Shown here: positions 53,334 through 62,668 of the stretch, in pieces
Numbering within the stretch: position 1 is the first letter of the stretch
How the letters are laid out: each line of letters opens with the position of its first letter
Assembly (NCBI RefSeq): GCF_900184935.1
Contig: NZ_FXYE01000002.1
Location: forward strand, 1-64,000
Origin: Actibacterium lipolyticum
GTDB lineage: Bacteria > Pseudomonadota > Alphaproteobacteria > Rhodobacterales > Rhodobacteraceae
Length of the DNA stretch: 64,000 bases
Reading direction: 5' to 3'
Notes under the pieces: model-generated
Seen by the model: the letters and a program-made list of their open reading frames with translations, nothing else
Told to the model about the DNA's origin: nothing
Database searches by the model: none
Program-made: the position numbers and the translations under genes

Positions 53334-54763
53334 TTCAATGCCTCCAGTTTGGAGGGGTCGAAGTCTGGCGTAAAATCCAAAACGACTTCAGTCTTCGAAG
53401 CTCGTACTTCCAAGCCGGCATCCCGCAAAACCGAGCTTATCCGATCGACTTCAGCAAAGTCTTTGGTTTCCATTGCCGCTTTTCTTGCTGTGAAAAGCAT
53501 CGCCTCGTAGACACCCAGATCCACAGGATCGTCCAATATTTTGTTCAATGACGCACCAAAACCGACTTCCCACGTGTGGTCGTGCTTGAAGCCAAGAAAC
53601 TCCATCCCTTCGGCTAGCGAAATAGCCGCTTGAAGATCGCCTTTCTGTGCGGATTTAGCGTACTCATTTAGCCGTGTCCGCGCGAGCGATGTGTTAAGAT
53701 CATCCGCTAACGCACTGACCACATCAACCGGCGGCTGTTGCCCTTTAATCCCATCAGGTAAATCGTCACAAAAGACACTCACTGCAGATTTCCATCCCAA
53801 TAGCGTCTTCTCCGCCTCTTCCCGCTTCTTCTCGGTCCAGTCCATCGGCTTGCGATAGTGGGTGCCGAGGAACACAAACCTGATGACCTCTCCCGGTACG
53901 CCCTGTTCCAGAAGCTGGTGGACGGTAAAGAAGTTGCCCAAGGATTTGGACATCTTCTTCCCCTCAACCTGAAGCATCTCGTTATGCATCCAGACGTTTG
54001 CGAACTTGCCTTCGGGATGGGCGCAGCAGCTTTGCGCGATCTCATTCTCATGGTGCGGGAATTGCAGGTCGTTGCCGCCGCCGTGAATGTCGAAGCTATC
54101 CCCCAACAGCTCGTAACTCATGGCGGAACATTCGATGTGCCAACCGGGCCGACCACGCCCCCACGGGCTGTCCCACCCCGGCAGGTCGTCCGATGATGGC
54201 TTCCACAGCACGAAATCCATCGGGTTGCGCTTGTAGGGTGCGACCTCGACCCGGGCACCGGCGATCATGTCGTCCACGCTGCGCCCCGACAACGCGCCGT
54301 AATTCTTATAGCTTTCGACCGCGAACAGAACGTGGCCCTCGGCCTCGTAGGCGTGGCCTTTGGCGATCAGGTCTTCGATCATCGCGATCATCTGGCCGAT
54401 ATACTCGGTCGCGCGGGGTTCGTGGGTGGGGCGCATCGCGCCAAGCGCGTCCATATCCTGATGGAACCATTCGATGGTTTCGTCGGTGATGTCGCGGATC
54501 GGGCGGCGCGTCGCTTCTGCCCGTGCGTTGATCTTGTCGTCCACGTCGGTGAAGTTGCGCACATATGTAACGTGATCTTCGCCGTACACATGGCGCAGCA
54601 GGCGGAACAGCGTGTCAAACACAACCACCGGACGCGCGTTGCCAAGGTGCGCGCGGTCATAAACCGTGGGCCCGCAGACATACATCCGCACGTTATCCGG
54701 ATCGATTGGGGTAAAGACCTCTTTCTTGCGGGTCTTGGTGTTGTGCAGCTTGATCTCGGTCAT
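53330..54763 (-). CDS. cysS: Cysteinyl-tRNA synthetase
   Basis: 477 residues. The class I signatures are HLGNARP near residue 37 and KKMSKSLGN near residue 270. Zinc ligands are Cys in [10 protein letters not shown], Cys in HIECSAMS and His in [15 protein letters not shown]. It charges tRNA-Cys in the cytoplasm. AAGGA precedes ATG 54763. A promoter and a 13-codon Ile/Cys-rich leader ORF lie upstream. Confidence 0.96.
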   Translation of the reverse strand: MTEIKLHNTKTRKKEVFTPIDPDNVRMYVCGPTVYDRAHLGNARPVVVFDTLFRLLRHVYGEDHVTYVRNFTDVDDKINARAEATRRPIRDITDETIEWFHQDMDALGAMRPTHEPRATEYIGQMIAMIEDLIAKGHAYEAEGHVLFAVESYKNYGALSGRSVDDMIAGARVEVAPYKRNPMDFVLWKPSSDDLPGWDSPWGRGRPGWHIECSAMSYELLGDSFDIHGGGNDLQFPHHENEIAQSCCAHPEGKFANVWMHNEMLQVEGKKMSKSLGNFFTVHQLLEQGVPGEVIRFVFLGTHYRKPMDWTEKKREEAEKTLLGWKSAVSVFCDDLPDGIKGQQPPVDVVSALADDLNTSLARTRLNEYAKSAQKGDLQAAISLAEGMEFLGFKHDHTWEVGFGASLNKILDDPVDLGVYEAMLFTARKAAMETKDFAEVDRISSVLRDAGLEVRASKTEVVLDFTPDFDPSKLEALK

Positions 54764-54849
54764 GCGGTATCCTTCGCGCGTCTTCCGCCGCGGGCTTTAC
54801 CAAGTTCAGCTTTGTTTGGAAACTGTAAGACCGGCCCGCGAAACGAATG

Positions 54850-54927
54850 TCAGCGGGTAATGCAGCAAATGATGATGATGCGGTTGGTCATGGCCCGATG
54901 TGTAACAGCCCGCCCATGCCCTGCCAA
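54850..54927 (-). promoter_or_regulatory. cysS promoter with a leaderless 13-codon Ile/Cys leader ORF
   Basis: On the minus strand there is -35 TTGGCA (54927-54922), a 17-bp spacer and -10 TACACA (54904-54899). The expected start of transcription is near 54892, and an ATG at 54891 opens MTNRIIIICCITR and a stop (54850). CCCGC at the end of this ORF can pair with the following CGCGGGC (54840-54834), which can instead pair with GCCCGCG (54795-54789): mutually exclusive stems as in ribosome-dependent attenuation. The distance to the cysS ATG is 86 bp. Confidence 0.5.
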
Positions 54928-54967
54928 GCGCCTTGTACCGACTCGGGCCCGGTGCCAGTATCCGGCC

Positions 54968-55309
54968 ATGGATGAAATTGAGCTAAAGCGATTTTGCGAC
55001 GCATTGCCCGGTGCCGTTTACGAACAGCCCTTTGGGCCAGACGTCGGGTGCTGGAAGGTTGCGGGCAAGATCTTCGCCCTGTGCGGACATGGTGAAGGGC
55101 GCGTTTCCGTCAAATGCGCAGACCCCGAAAAAGCCGCGATGTTGATTGACGTGGGCCGCGCAACCAAGGCCCCCTATTTGCCGCGCGGGGGCTGGGTGTC
55201 GATCCCGTTCACCAGCACCGACCCTGACGAGGTAAAAGAACGGCTAAGCGAAAGCTATCAAACCATCCGCAGCAGCCTTTCGAAAAAGATACAGGCCAGC
55301 TTGGGCTAA
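54968..55309 (+). CDS. MmcQ/YjbR-family protein
   Basis: 113 residues from ATG 54968 (MDEIELKRFCDALPG). The family signature is the start, then YEQPFGPDVGCWKVAGKIFAL near residue 18, KCADPEKA and the RGGWVSIPF block. The fold is CyaY-like/DNA-binding double-wing; the function is unsettled. It is divergent from cysS, with promoters back to back in 76 bp. Confidence 0.85.
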   Translation: MDEIELKRFCDALPGAVYEQPFGPDVGCWKVAGKIFALCGHGEGRVSVKCADPEKAAMLIDVGRATKAPYLPRGGWVSIPFTSTDPDEVKERLSESYQTIRSSLSKKIQASLG

Positions 55310-55351
55310 GCCGTCCTCGATTAGCACCATATGCCCCACTAAGGACCACCC

Positions 55352-56152
55352 ATGCCCCAGACGTTCCGCAGCCTTCACAAGCCCGGCAATCCGTTCATTC
55401 TGGCCAACGCGTGGGATCGTGGCAGCGCCAAGATGCTGGAAAAGCTGGGCGCGCAAGCCATCGGCACGTCTTCGGCGGCGCATGCTTTTACCCTTGGGCG
55501 CCCCGATATGGGCCATGTCACGCGCGATGAATCCTTGGCCCATGCCCAAGACATCATCGCGGCTGTCACTGTGCCTGTGTCTGGGGATTTCGAAAACGGG
55601 TTCGGGGATGACCCCGACACCTGCGCACAAACGGTGCGCCTGTCACATGAGGCTGGGCTTGCAGGTATCTCCATCGAAGACACGGCCCTGCCCGACGATA
55701 CCCCGTATGAGCACGCGTTTTCGGTTGAACGCATTCGCGCGGCCAGTGCGGCAGCGCGCGCGTTACCGGGTGACTTTGTGCTGATCGCGCGCGCAGATGG
55801 CATGATGAACGGCCACTATGACATCGACGAGGCCTTGGCCCGCATCCGCGCCTATGATGCGGCTGGCGCCGATGGGCTCTACGTGCCGATGCCGCCTTCG
55901 ATGAACGATCTGCGCCGGATTTGCGCGGCGACGGATAAACCCGTCAACGTGTTGGCCGCGGGGCCGTTTACCAAGGTTTCGCGCGCTGAATTCGCCGCCG
56001 TGGGCGTTGCGCGTATCTCTCTGGGGTCGGCCTTGGCGCGCGCCACCCATCGGGTTATCCACGATGCCGCGCAGTCGATGTTCCAAGAAGGGGATTTTTC
56101 GCCGCTTTCCCACTCGATCCCCGGCGCTGACATCGACAAGCTTCTTTCCTGA
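55352..56152 (+). CDS. Isocitrate lyase / PEP mutase superfamily enzyme
   Basis: 266 residues with AAGGA before the ATG. The beta/alpha barrel shows NAWDRGSAKMLEKLG near residue 21, the metal-binding SGDFENGFGDDP near residue 76 and GISIEDT near residue 105. Family members cleave or rearrange C-C or C-P bonds in small oxo-acids (oxaloacetate decarboxylase, methylisocitrate lyase, PEP mutase). The K-K-C-G-H catalytic motif of true isocitrate lyase is absent, so a different substrate is likely. Confidence 0.82.
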   Translation: MPQTFRSLHKPGNPFILANAWDRGSAKMLEKLGAQAIGTSSAAHAFTLGRPDMGHVTRDESLAHAQDIIAAVTVPVSGDFENGFGDDPDTCAQTVRLSHEAGLAGISIEDTALPDDTPYEHAFSVERIRAASAAARALPGDFVLIARADGMMNGHYDIDEALARIRAYDAAGADGLYVPMPPSMNDLRRICAATDKPVNVLAAGPFTKVSRAEFAAVGVARISLGSALARATHRVIHDAAQSMFQEGDFSPLSHSIPGADIDKLLS

Positions 56153-56184
56153 ACACCCCTTTTTCCAAACGATAAGAGCCATCC

Positions 56185-57567
56185 ATGAACCACGACGAGC
56201 TTGCCGAATGGTCAAAACGAGCGGCCGATTGGGCGCGTAACTATCACGCCAATCTGCGTGACCAACCCGTTCGGGCACAAACCACCCCCGGTGAGACGGC
56301 TGCGAAACTGCCAACCGCGCCGCCCGAAGGCCCCGAAGATATGGAACAGATCTTCGCCGACTTCGAAGCAATCGTTCCCGGCGCGACAACCCATTGGCAG
56401 CACCCGCGTTTCTTTGCCTATTTCCCGGCGAACGCGGCCCCGGCCTCTATCCTTGCGGATCAGCTGTGCAATGCGATGGCCGTGCAAGGGATGCTGTGGC
56501 AAACCGCGCCCGCAGCAACCGAAATTGAAGGTGTGATGGTCAACTGGATGCGCGATGCATTCGGCCTTCCGCCCCATTTCACCGGAACGATCCACGACAG
56601 CGCCACAACCGCAACCCTGTCCGCCGTTCTGACCATGCGCGAGCGCGCGTTGAATTGGCAGGGCAACGAACGGGGCTTGGCCGACCTGCCCCGCCTGCGG
56701 CTCTATGCGTCTGCGCAAACCCATTCTTCAATCGATAAGGCCGCACAGATCGCCGGGATCGGGCAACAGAACCTAGTGAAAGTGCCGACCGACGCCAACA
56801 ACGCAATGGATGCAGAGGCGCTGGAGGCCGCAATCACGGCGGACAAAGCTGCCGGGTTCCTGCCTGTGGGGGTTATCATGTGCGTCGGCGGGACCTCGAT
56901 CGGGGCGGTTGACCCGGTTGCCGAATGCATCAAGGTCGCCAAAACGCATGACCTTTTCACCCACGTTGATGCGGCGTGGGCTGGGGCCGCGATGATCTGC
57001 CCAGAACACCGCGCGTTGTGGGATGGGATCGACGGGGCCGACAGTATCGTGATCAACCCGCACAAATGGCTTGGCGTGCAATTTGACTGCGCGCTGCAAT
57101 TTCTGGCCGATGCCACGCCGCAGGTCAAAACTCTTGGCCTTCGCCCGGTCTTTCTGGAAACGCTCGAACAGGACGAAGTGGTCAATTACAACGAATGGAC
57201 CATACCGATGGGGCGCCGGTTTCGGGCGCTAAAGCTGTGGTTCACGATCCGCGCCTATGGGTTGGAAGGGCTGCGCACACGCATTCGCAACCACATTGCA
57301 TGGGCTGGCGAATTGGCACACGAAATCGAAAAACTGGCGCGGTTTGAAATCACCACGCCCCCCATGCTGTCGCTTTTCACGTTCCGTTTGATCGGGACGG
57401 ATGAAAAAAACGAAGCACTTCTTACGCGCATCAACGACGATGGGCGAATTTACCTGACCCAGACGCGCCACAATGGCCAATTCGTGATTAGGTTTCAGGC
57501 CGGGCAGTTTGACTGCACGCGCGATGACGTCATGACCGTGCTAACGGTTCTGAACGACCTGTCGTAA
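56185..57567 (+). CDS. PLP-dependent amino-acid decarboxylase (group II)
   Basis: 460 residues. Group II decarboxylase fold: WQHPRFFAYFPAN near residue 71, HSSIDKAAQIAG with stacking His near residue 180, HVDAAWAGAAM near residue 257 (PLP-binding Asp) and the Schiff-base Lys in VINPHKWLG near residue 294. It is closest in pattern to aromatic-L-amino-acid decarboxylases (DOPA/Trp/Tyr). The specific substrate is undetermined. It lies 32 bp after the PEP-mutase-family gene. Confidence 0.87.
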   Translation: MNHDELAEWSKRAADWARNYHANLRDQPVRAQTTPGETAAKLPTAPPEGPEDMEQIFADFEAIVPGATTHWQHPRFFAYFPANAAPASILADQLCNAMAVQGMLWQTAPAATEIEGVMVNWMRDAFGLPPHFTGTIHDSATTATLSAVLTMRERALNWQGNERGLADLPRLRLYASAQTHSSIDKAAQIAGIGQQNLVKVPTDANNAMDAEALEAAITADKAAGFLPVGVIMCVGGTSIGAVDPVAECIKVAKTHDLFTHVDAAWAGAAMICPEHRALWDGIDGADSIVINPHKWLGVQFDCALQFLADATPQVKTLGLRPVFLETLEQDEVVNYNEWTIPMGRRFRALKLWFTIRAYGLEGLRTRIRNHIAWAGELAHEIEKLARFEITTPPMLSLFTFRLIGTDEKNEALLTRINDDGRIYLTQTRHNGQFVIRFQAGQFDCTRDDVMTVLTVLNDLS

Positions 57568-57570
57568 AAG

Positions 57571-57597
57571 TTGGGCCGGAGGTATCCCCCGGCCCAA
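57571..57597. terminator. Bidirectional terminator between convergent genes
   Basis: A 9-bp stem TTGGGCCGG / CCGGCCCAA with a nine-base loop, lying four bases after the decarboxylase stop and nine before the barrel protein stop. On the minus strand it is followed by CTTTTA, so termination is better for the outer-membrane protein transcript. Confidence 0.75.
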
Positions 57598-57605
57598 ACT
57601 TGTTC

Positions 57606-58205
57606 TTAGAACTTGAACGATACACGCGCTGCGACGGTTGTCGCGTCGATGTCGTCACCGCTGCCATCGAAATCATCGAACTGGTGGTACAGAACTTCAC
57701 CACCGACAGAGATGTTTTCGCGCACCATCTGCTCTACGCCAACGCCTAGGAAATAGCCGTTGTCGCTGACATTGGTGCCTGCGATTTCAGTTTCGGCATA
57801 GGCTGCACCACCCGTACCGTAAAGGAAGGTGTTGCCCAGATCAGCACCCGCACGCAGCTTCAGCCGCGCGATGCTGTCAACGGAACCCGGAACGCCGTTA
57901 AGATCAATATCTGCTGCGTCATATTCCAGCTCACCACCAACAATGAAATTACCAAAGTCGTAGTCGTAACCGGCATGCACACCACCAAGGAAACCGTCAC
58001 CGTCGACGCCATTCACGCTGGTATCGATGCTGCCATAGCCAAGGTGGGCACCAACCGATCCACCGGTCCAATCACGACCCGGCGCAACATAAGGTGCTGG
58101 GGCTGCAACCACCGGATCAGCCGGTGCAAGATCAGCATTGCCCGCAAAACTTGGGGCGGCGGCGGCAATCGCCAGTGCTGCAATCGAAAATGTCTTTTTC
58201 ATCAT
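57606..58205 (-). CDS. Outer-membrane beta-barrel protein, Omp25/RopB type
   Basis: 199 residues. Signal peptide to about residue 21 (PSFAGN), a Pro/Ala linker (PADPVVAAPAPYVAP), then WTGGSVGAHLGYG and amphipathic beta-strands to a C-terminal VSFKF, the terminal-Phe signature recognised by the BAM complex. It is an eight-stranded OmpA-like barrel in the outer membrane. The 299 bp upstream (58206-58504) hold no other gene I can support. Confidence 0.87.
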   Translation of the reverse strand: MMKKTFSIAALAIAAAAPSFAGNADLAPADPVVAAPAPYVAPGRDWTGGSVGAHLGYGSIDTSVNGVDGDGFLGGVHAGYDYDFGNFIVGGELEYDAADIDLNGVPGSVDSIARLKLRAGADLGNTFLYGTGGAAYAETEIAGTNVSDNGYFLGVGVEQMVRENISVGGEVLYHQFDDFDGSGDDIDATTVAARVSFKF

Positions 58206-58504
58206 ACTCTCCTATGTCGTCTCGTTGCCTGTGTTTTACAAAGTCACCAGCGCGTTGTTCGCCCGGTGCTTGGGTTAAGTTTGGGTCGCAATAGCGCTTG
58301 AACAAGGGGCTCACAAATAGGTGATCTGGCTACGCGCAAATTATTGCCAATACAGGGAAAATTGGCCCCGGCGGGTCGGCTGAAAATGGCCTATGGGCCA
58401 AAAAATTCACGTAAACTTGACCAAGATCATGGGAACCCACGACGGAAGTTTGACGCGCCCGCAAAGGAGCGCCAAAATAGTAGGCACCCAGCAAAGAGAG
58501 TTTT

Positions 58505-59371
58505 ATGTCCCTCCGCCTTGTTCTGCCGACTCTGGCCCTGTTCGTTGCCCCAATCACGCCGGTCAATGCACAGCAATACCCAAGCCACACCTCTGTGTAT
58601 GTAAACGACTATGCCGAAATTATCGACCCCGCAGCGGAACAGCGGATCATCGGGCTTCTGCAAGAGTTGCGCGCCGATAAGGGTGTTGAAACAACCGTCC
58701 TTACGATCAAATCGCGCGATGACTATGACTACAGCGCGTCGATCGAACAGTTTGCGACCGGGCTTTTCAACGACTGGGGTGTTGGCGACAGCACGCTAAA
58801 CAACGGCATCTTGGTTCTGGTTGTCAGGGGTGACCGCGAAATGCGGATCGAACTGGGGCGCGGGCTTAACCGCGACTTTGACTGGGTTGCGCAAAACGTG
58901 ATTGACGATCACTTCTTGCCCGCCTTCCGACAAGACCGTTATTCCGAAGGGATCGAAGCAGGCGTGAACGCCACCGTTCAGAACATTGCCCTACCCTTTG
59001 CTGACGGCCTGCCACCGCAAAAACGCAGCTTTGCCGACAGGTTTGCCGAATACAGACTGCCCGCGCTTTTCATCTTGGCGTTCAGCGCGCTTGTGGCGCT
59101 TTCGCAAAGGCAGCGATTGGGCGACAAAAGCTATGCCTTCCGACGCTGCCCAACTTGCCGCCACCGCGGGCTGAAGCGGACCCGCGACATCGAACTGGCC
59201 GCCACCAAAACCAGCGAAGGCAAAGGCCTGCGCCACACGCGGTGCCGCAACTGCGACTATTCCGAAGATCACAGCTATACCATTCCAATGGTACGCACGA
59301 AATCGTCCTCTGGCGGCGGTTCGTTTGGCGGTGGCTCATCGTCCGGCGGCGGCGCCAGCGGAAGGTGGTGA
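58505..59371 (+). CDS. TPM-domain membrane protein, YgcG family
   Basis: 288 residues. A signal peptide (to about residue 22), a TPM domain (about 30-155; YVNDYAEIIDPAAEQRI start and DWGVGDSTLNNGILVLV block), one membrane helix (about 183-198), a cytoplasmic zinc-ribbon-like stretch (CPTCRHRG and CRNCDYSE) and a Gly/Ser-rich tail ending GGGASGRW. TPM proteins are linked to envelope and photosystem repair, but the bacterial role is not settled. Confidence 0.85.
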   Translation: MSLRLVLPTLALFVAPITPVNAQQYPSHTSVYVNDYAEIIDPAAEQRIIGLLQELRADKGVETTVLTIKSRDDYDYSASIEQFATGLFNDWGVGDSTLNNGILVLVVRGDREMRIELGRGLNRDFDWVAQNVIDDHFLPAFRQDRYSEGIEAGVNATVQNIALPFADGLPPQKRSFADRFAEYRLPALFILAFSALVALSQRQRLGDKSYAFRRCPTCRHRGLKRTRDIELAATKTSEGKGLRHTRCRNCDYSEDHSYTIPMVRTKSSSGGGSFGGGSSSGGGASGRW

Positions 59372-59375
59372 TTTG

Positions 59376-60467
59376 CTAAGCGCCCCAGTTCGCCAATACC
59401 GCCTCTGGGTCCAGAGGCATTGATTGGCTGGACGGGCTGATTGCACCGGGCGTCCGGCTTAGCTTGGGGGTTGGCGCGGGCTGTTCGTGCCCGTCCACGG
59501 TCACAAACGTGTCCCGTGCGATGTTATGAGGATGCGATGCGGCCTCATCAATCGTCAGAACCTGGGCGAAACAGACATCGGTCCCTTCCATCTCGGCAGA
59601 CCATTCTGCGCGCGACTTGGTGGAAAACGCATCTTCCAAGGCGCTGCGCAAACTAGGCCAGTTTGCAGGGTCATTGCGGTTGGGCAGGTCTGCAAGGCTT
59701 AGGCCAACCCGTTGAAGAAGCTCGTTGTAAAACTTCGGCTCCAACGCGCCGATGGCGACAAAACCACCGCATTTGCAACGATAAGTACCATAAAACGGCG
59801 CGGCACCATCCAACAGGTTCGCCCCCCGTTTATCCTGCCAATGCCCACCCTGACGCAGCGCATAGATCATCGACATCAGATGCGCCGTGCCGTCCGTAAT
59901 CGCCGCATCCACCACCTGACCTTTGCCTGAAGTTTTCGCCTCAAACATCGCGCAGACCAATCCAAGCGCCAGATACATGCCCCCGCCGCCAAAATCGCCC
60001 AGCAGGTTCAAAGGCGGCACCGGGGCTTCGGCCGGGCCAATCGCATGCAACGCGCCGCTAAGCGCGATATAGTTGATGTCATGCCCAGCCGCATGGGCCA
60101 GCGGGCCGTCTTGGCCCCAGCCCGTCATGCGCCCATAGACAAGGCGCGGGTTGAAGGACTGGAGATCGTCGGGGCCAAGGCCCAACCGTTCCATCACGCC
60201 GGGGCGCATGCCTTCGATCAGACCATCCGCTTGCGCGATCAAACGGCGGGCGGTGGCCTTACCGTCCTCGGATTTCAGATCAAGTTCGACAAAGCCGCGA
60301 CCACGGTTCAGGATGTCGTATTCAAGGCCAAGAAGATGCTTGTTTCCGGGCCGCTCAATCCGAATGATTTCAGCGCCCATATCGGCCAGAACCATCGCGG
60401 CGAATGGCGTTGGGCCAAGCCCCGCTACTTCGACGATCTTCACCCCGTTCAGCGGTCCGTTGCCCAT
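59376..60467 (-). CDS. CaiB/BaiF family CoA-transferase (AMACR-like)
   Basis: 363 residues. Class III CoA-transferase features: VKIVEVAGLGPTPFAAMVLADMG at the start, RGRGFVELDLKSEDGK near residue 55, GHDINYIALSGALHA near residue 128 (position of the AMACR catalytic His) and LGDFGGGGMYLALG with the catalytic Asp near residue 155. It is more like alpha-methylacyl-CoA racemase than carnitine CoA-transferase. It lies 24 bp downstream of the ABC-F gene. Confidence 0.88.
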   Translation of the reverse strand: MGNGPLNGVKIVEVAGLGPTPFAAMVLADMGAEIIRIERPGNKHLLGLEYDILNRGRGFVELDLKSEDGKATARRLIAQADGLIEGMRPGVMERLGLGPDDLQSFNPRLVYGRMTGWGQDGPLAHAAGHDINYIALSGALHAIGPAEAPVPPLNLLGDFGGGGMYLALGLVCAMFEAKTSGKGQVVDAAITDGTAHLMSMIYALRQGGHWQDKRGANLLDGAAPFYGTYRCKCGGFVAIGALEPKFYNELLQRVGLSLADLPNRNDPANWPSLRSALEDAFSTKSRAEWSAEMEGTDVCFAQVLTIDEAASHPHNIARDTFVTVDGHEQPAPTPKLSRTPGAISPSSQSMPLDPEAVLANWGA

Positions 60468-60491
60468 GCTTTCCTCCTCAGAAACAGATGG

Positions 60492-62303
60492 TTACAGCGT
60501 GGCTTTCTCCTCAAGCATCATCCATTCTTCTTCGGCTTGGGCAAGGGCCGCGTGCCGTTCAACCAACGCATCGGTGGCCTTCTGGAACTTTAGCGGTTCT
60601 TTGGTGAACAGATCGGGCGCGCTCAGGAATTCTTCAAGCTTGGCAATTTCTGCCTCATAGCGTTCGATCACCGAGGGCAGCTCTTCAAGCCGGTGCTTTT
60701 CCGTGAACGACAGCCCCCCCGCCTCTGCCTTCTCAGCAGGCTTAACCTTCGCTGCAGAAGTGTTTGTCTTTACGTCTTTTTTCTGCGTCTCAACTTCGGA
60801 GCGCTGTGACTGATAATCGCTCCAACCGCCGGCATAAACGGTTGCACGACCATCGCCTTCCATTGCAATCGTGGTGCTTGCGACGCGGTCCAGAAAATCC
60901 CTGTCGTGCGATACAAGCAGGACAGTGCCGTCATAATCGCCCAGCAGCTCTTGCAGCAGGTCCAGCGTTTCAACGTCAAGATCGTTTGTCGGTTCGTCTA
61001 GCACCAGAACATTGCTTTCCCGCGCCATAATCTTGGCCAGCAGCAACCGCGCCTTTTCCCCACCCGAAAGGCTGGAAACCGGCGCACGGGCCTGACGTTC
61101 GTCAAAGAGGAAATCTTTAAGGTAGCCAACAACATGGCGTGGCTGTCCGCGTACCAAAACCTGATCGGCCTTACCGGAAACACGCATCTCGGCATCGCCT
61201 GTCAGGCTTTCCCAAAGGCTCATCTTCGGGTCAAGCTGCGCACGGTTCTGATCGAACACGGCCATTTGCAGGTTGGTTCCCAGAACCACATCGCCAGTAT
61301 CCGGGGCCATCTCGCCGGTCAGCATCTTCAACAGCGTGGTTTTCCCGGCGCCGTTCGGGCCAACAAAGGCCACCCGGTCGCCCCGCAAAATGCGCAGGGA
61401 AAAATCGCTTAGGATCGTGCGGTCGCCAAAGACTTTGCTGATCCCGCGCGCCTCAATCACCTTTTTGCCGGACTTCTGGCCGCCCTCCAGCACCATATCT
61501 GCGGTGCCCTGACGACGGATCTGGGCAGCACGTTCCGCGCGCAGCCCCTGCAACGCACGCACGCGGCCTTGGTTTCGCTTGCGCCGCGCGCTGATGCCTT
61601 CGACGGCCCAACGCGCTTCGGCCTTAATTTTGCGGTCCAGCTTGTGGCGGGCTTCGTCTTCTTCTTCCCACAGCTTGTCACGCCATGCTTCGAACCCGTC
61701 AAAACCGGTTTCCTGCCGGCGCACGGTGCCGCGATCAATCCACAGGGTCGCGCGGGTCAGCGCACGCAGAAACGCGCGGTCGTGGCTGATCAGAACATAG
61801 GCGGTGCGGGTTTCGGCAAGCTGACGTTCAAGCCATGCGATTGCTTCGATATCAAGGTGGTTGGTCGGCTCGTCCAGCAGCATCAATTCGGGCGCTTCGG
61901 CCAAAAGTTTGGCCAAAGCCGCGCGCCGCCGTTCCCCGCCAGAGGCCGTTGCAACGGGCGTTTCGGGTTTAAACTTCAACCCTTCGGCCACCATTTCAAC
62001 CTTATACGCCTCGGCCGGATCAAGACCCGATGCCGCGAAATCGCCCAAGGTTTCGAACCCAGACAGGTCGGGGTCTTGTTCCATATACCCAACGGTAACG
62101 CCGGGGGGCACAACGCGGGTGCCGCTGTCGGCCTCGACCAAGCCGGCCATCACCTTCATCAGGGTGGATTTGCCCGAACCATTGCGCCCAACCAACGCGA
62201 CACGGTCGCCCTGCTGAACCACAAGCCCAAGGGCAGAAAAAATGGGATCACCGCCAAAAGTCAGCGAGATATCGGAGAGTTGAAGAAGAGGTGCGCGTGC
62301 CAT
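60492..62303 (-). CDS. uup: ABC-F family ATPase, Uup type
   Basis: 603 residues. Two ABC domains without membrane segments: Walker A GRNGSGKST and GPNGAGKTT, signatures ASGGERRRA and LSGGEKARL, Walker B LMLLDEPTNHLD and LVLDEPTNDLD. An arm/linker lies at about 240-290 and a C-terminal coiled coil at about 525-603, as in Uup. ABC-F proteins bind the ribosomal E site or branched DNA. The exact Uup role is inferred from length and the C-terminal domain. Confidence 0.9.
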   Translation of the reverse strand: MARAPLLQLSDISLTFGGDPIFSALGLVVQQGDRVALVGRNGSGKSTLMKVMAGLVEADSGTRVVPPGVTVGYMEQDPDLSGFETLGDFAASGLDPAEAYKVEMVAEGLKFKPETPVATASGGERRRAALAKLLAEAPELMLLDEPTNHLDIEAIAWLERQLAETRTAYVLISHDRAFLRALTRATLWIDRGTVRRQETGFDGFEAWRDKLWEEEDEARHKLDRKIKAEARWAVEGISARRKRNQGRVRALQGLRAERAAQIRRQGTADMVLEGGQKSGKKVIEARGISKVFGDRTILSDFSLRILRGDRVAFVGPNGAGKTTLLKMLTGEMAPDTGDVVLGTNLQMAVFDQNRAQLDPKMSLWESLTGDAEMRVSGKADQVLVRGQPRHVVGYLKDFLFDERQARAPVSSLSGGEKARLLLAKIMARESNVLVLDEPTNDLDVETLDLLQELLGDYDGTVLLVSHDRDFLDRVASTTIAMEGDGRATVYAGGWSDYQSQRSEVETQKKDVKTNTSAAKVKPAEKAEAGGLSFTEKHRLEELPSVIERYEAEIAKLEEFLSAPDLFTKEPLKFQKATDALVERHAALAQAEEEWMMLEEKATL

Positions 62304-62668
62304 GCCCCCGGCTACTGCGGCGGCGCGGAAAGGTCAACGTGGCGCGTGGGCGGAAACACGTGGCGGGTCGATTACATGATCGGTCTTGTCTTCGGAACAT
62401 GAAGGTGCGCGGATGGTAACGTTAGGCTTAGCACCATTGCTTCTAAATGCTGCGCTTTCTGTGGAAGTCGGCTCTTGTCACCGCACCCGTCGGCATTCAT
62501 TCGGCGCCTTAGAACTTTGTATTTTACGTTGTTCATGATAACGATCCCGAAAGGCTAAGATTGATCAGACCATTCTAAAACATTGAGCTAAAACAGTGAC
62601 TTTAAACATCTTCCACACAGAACGCCGTCAGACTTTGACAGCTTCGAACTTACCTCTGGCATCTTAAA
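62304..62668. other. Gene-free stretch with atypical composition
   Basis: No ORF with a credible start, no tRNA and no strong terminator seen. From about 62,510 the base composition is visibly more AT-rich than the surrounding coding sequence. It leads into an orphan membrane-protein gene and may carry its promoter. Confidence 0.4.
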
